From contig CP070700.1 in the NCBI GenBank assembly GCA_020349865.1, forward strand, positions 982,123 through 988,051: a stretch of 5,929 nt of DNA. Reading direction: 5' to 3'. Position 1 is the stretch's first letter; every line of letters starts with the position of its first letter. This stretch comes from Desulfobacteraceae bacterium (lineage in GTDB: Bacteria > Desulfobacterota > DSM-4660 > Desulfatiglandales > Desulfatiglandaceae). The notes under the pieces are model-generated. The model ran no database searches and had not been told where the DNA came from. It saw only the letters and a list, made by a program, of their open reading frames with translations. This document shows positions 5,127 through 5,929 of this stretch, piece after piece. The position numbers and the translations under genes were made by a program.

Positions 5127-5929
5127 ATTTCCTCATGAACGTCAAAAATATAGGCTATTAAAGCCGCCCTCGTCCACATTCCGTTTCGCTCCTGTCTCCA
5201 GTACATGGCCCTCGGATCAGAGTCGATTGCCACATCAATTTCATCTCTCCGAGGAAACGGGTGCATAATAACCGCATTCGGTCTTACCTTGGACATGTCA
5301 GAGAGTGCAAGTTTAAACCTGGAGATGTCAGTTTCACCTGACTCCCCAGCAACTGCATCGTATTCATCTTGGATCCTGGTCATATAAATTGCGTCAGCTT
5401 TAGGAAGCACGTTTTCAAGGGCTTTGGTTTCCATATTGTATTGGATTTTGTGTTTTTCAAGGAAACCGCACACATCATCTTCCATCTGAAAGGCCTTGGG
5501 AGCAGCATAAATGATCTGAATACCTTCGAAATTTTTCATTAGGTAACTTAATGACCTTACTGTCCTCCCCCTTTTGAGATCGCCGCACATTAAAATTGTC
5601 TTCCCATCAAGTCCGCCCTGTTTAGAAAAAGAATATTGCAAAGTATAAACGTCAAGTATAGCTTGCGTCGGATGTTGGTCGGTTCCTGAGCCACCATTTA
5701 TAACAGGAACCGGTCGATTTGTATGAGTATTTAAGAGCCAAGCCGCGCGTTCAGCCATGTTCGATCCCTTATGTATTATGATGATTAAATCGGTATATGA
5801 TGAAAAGGTACGTAAGCTATCATCAAAGCTTTCACCCTTAACCTCAGATGAAACCCTGGCATCGCGAATTTCTGAAGTTTTCATGCCTAAAATGTGGCAA
5901 GCATTTTCAAATGAGAGAAAAGTCCTGGA
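5114..5929 (-). CDS. pyrB: Aspartate carbamoyltransferase catalytic chain-like protein (5' end beyond window)
   Basis: This is the C-terminal 271 residues or so of an aspartate carbamoyltransferase, which joins carbamoyl phosphate and L-aspartate to make N-carbamoyl-L-aspartate in pyrimidine synthesis. The frame stays open from the ATG at 5884 to the window edge and encodes SRTFLSFENACHILG there, the end of the carbamoyl-phosphate motif (E. coli STRTR). The true start is therefore outside, and 5884 is an internal Met. Counting from that Met, S12 and K16 match E. coli S80 and K84. QHPTQ (70-74) carries H134 and Q137, GDLKRGRT (101-108) carries R167, YMTRIQ (167-172) carries R229 and Q231, and HPFPRRDEI (208-216) is the proline-loop motif. 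Two departures are visible: the E. coli R56 position is Phe, and the R105 position in YTDLIIIIHK (30-39) is Ile. No pyrI-like regulatory chain follows; the downstream gene converges. Confidence 0.88.
   Translation of the reverse strand, partial: SRTFLSFENACHILGMKTSEIRDARVSSEVKGESFDDSLRTFSSYTDLIIIIHKGSNMAERAAWLLNTHTNRPVPVINGGSGTDQHPTQAILDVYTLQYSFSKQGGLDGKTILMCGDLKRGRTVRSLSYLMKNFEGIQIIYAAPKAFQMEDDVCGFLEKHKIQYNMETKALENVLPKADAIYMTRIQDEYDAVAGESGETDISRFKLALSDMSKVRPNAVIMHPFPRRDEIDVAIDSDPRAMYWRQERNGMWTRAALIAYIFDVHEEILNY

Overview
The window is an ordinary-looking stretch of bacterial chromosome with a few features that deserve a second look. It holds five protein genes and no rRNA, tRNA, CRISPR array or insertion sequence that I can recognise. 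Base composition is moderate and start codons include a probable TTG. The protein set (a hydroxyacid-oxoacid transhydrogenase-type Fe-alcohol dehydrogenase, an HI0933-type flavoprotein, an EamA transporter and an aspartate carbamoyltransferase) fits a Gram-negative, possibly anaerobic bacterium. Desulfobacterota is my guess, held with low confidence, because nothing in the window is a taxonomic marker.

Layout. Positions 1-255 are noncoding and rich in inverted repeats, two of which interleave. Positions 256-3932 are a three-gene operon on the minus strand. In transcription order it encodes a hydroxyacid-oxoacid transhydrogenase-like enzyme (2655-3932), a polytopic M50-like membrane protein with an HEXXGH motif (1550-2680) and an HI0933/YhiN-family flavoprotein (256-1557). 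The genes overlap by 26 and 8 bases, so they are almost certainly co-transcribed and probably translationally coupled. Positions 3933-4195 are a divergent control region. On the minus strand it has a near-consensus sigma-70 promoter, placed so that the operon would have a leader of about 160 nt with small hairpins. On the plus strand a second promoter-like pair sits so close to the next start codon that the transcript may be leaderless. An EamA/DMT-family transporter (4196-5089) reads rightwards and converges, across 24 bases, on the 3' end of a pyrB-like gene (5114-5929, minus strand). The pyrB-like reading frame runs off the right edge of the window.

How the genes may work together. The first operon gene should interconvert 4-hydroxybutyrate and succinate semialdehyde, using 2-oxoglutarate/2-hydroxyglutarate as the redox partner. 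I cannot derive a shared pathway for the three operon products from sequence alone, because the membrane protein and the flavoprotein belong to families with poorly defined substrates. The transporter is divergently transcribed from the operon and could move a related metabolite, but that is only inference. The carbamoyltransferase belongs to pyrimidine synthesis and looks unrelated to the operon.

Most interesting points: the HEXXGH metal-binding motif, in place of HEXXH, in an M50-like membrane protein; replacement by Ile of the arginine expected to bind carbamoyl phosphate in the pyrB-like protein; the interleaved inverted repeats at the left edge; and the two contrasting promoters between the operon and the transporter. 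I did not find a convincing new multi-gene system.
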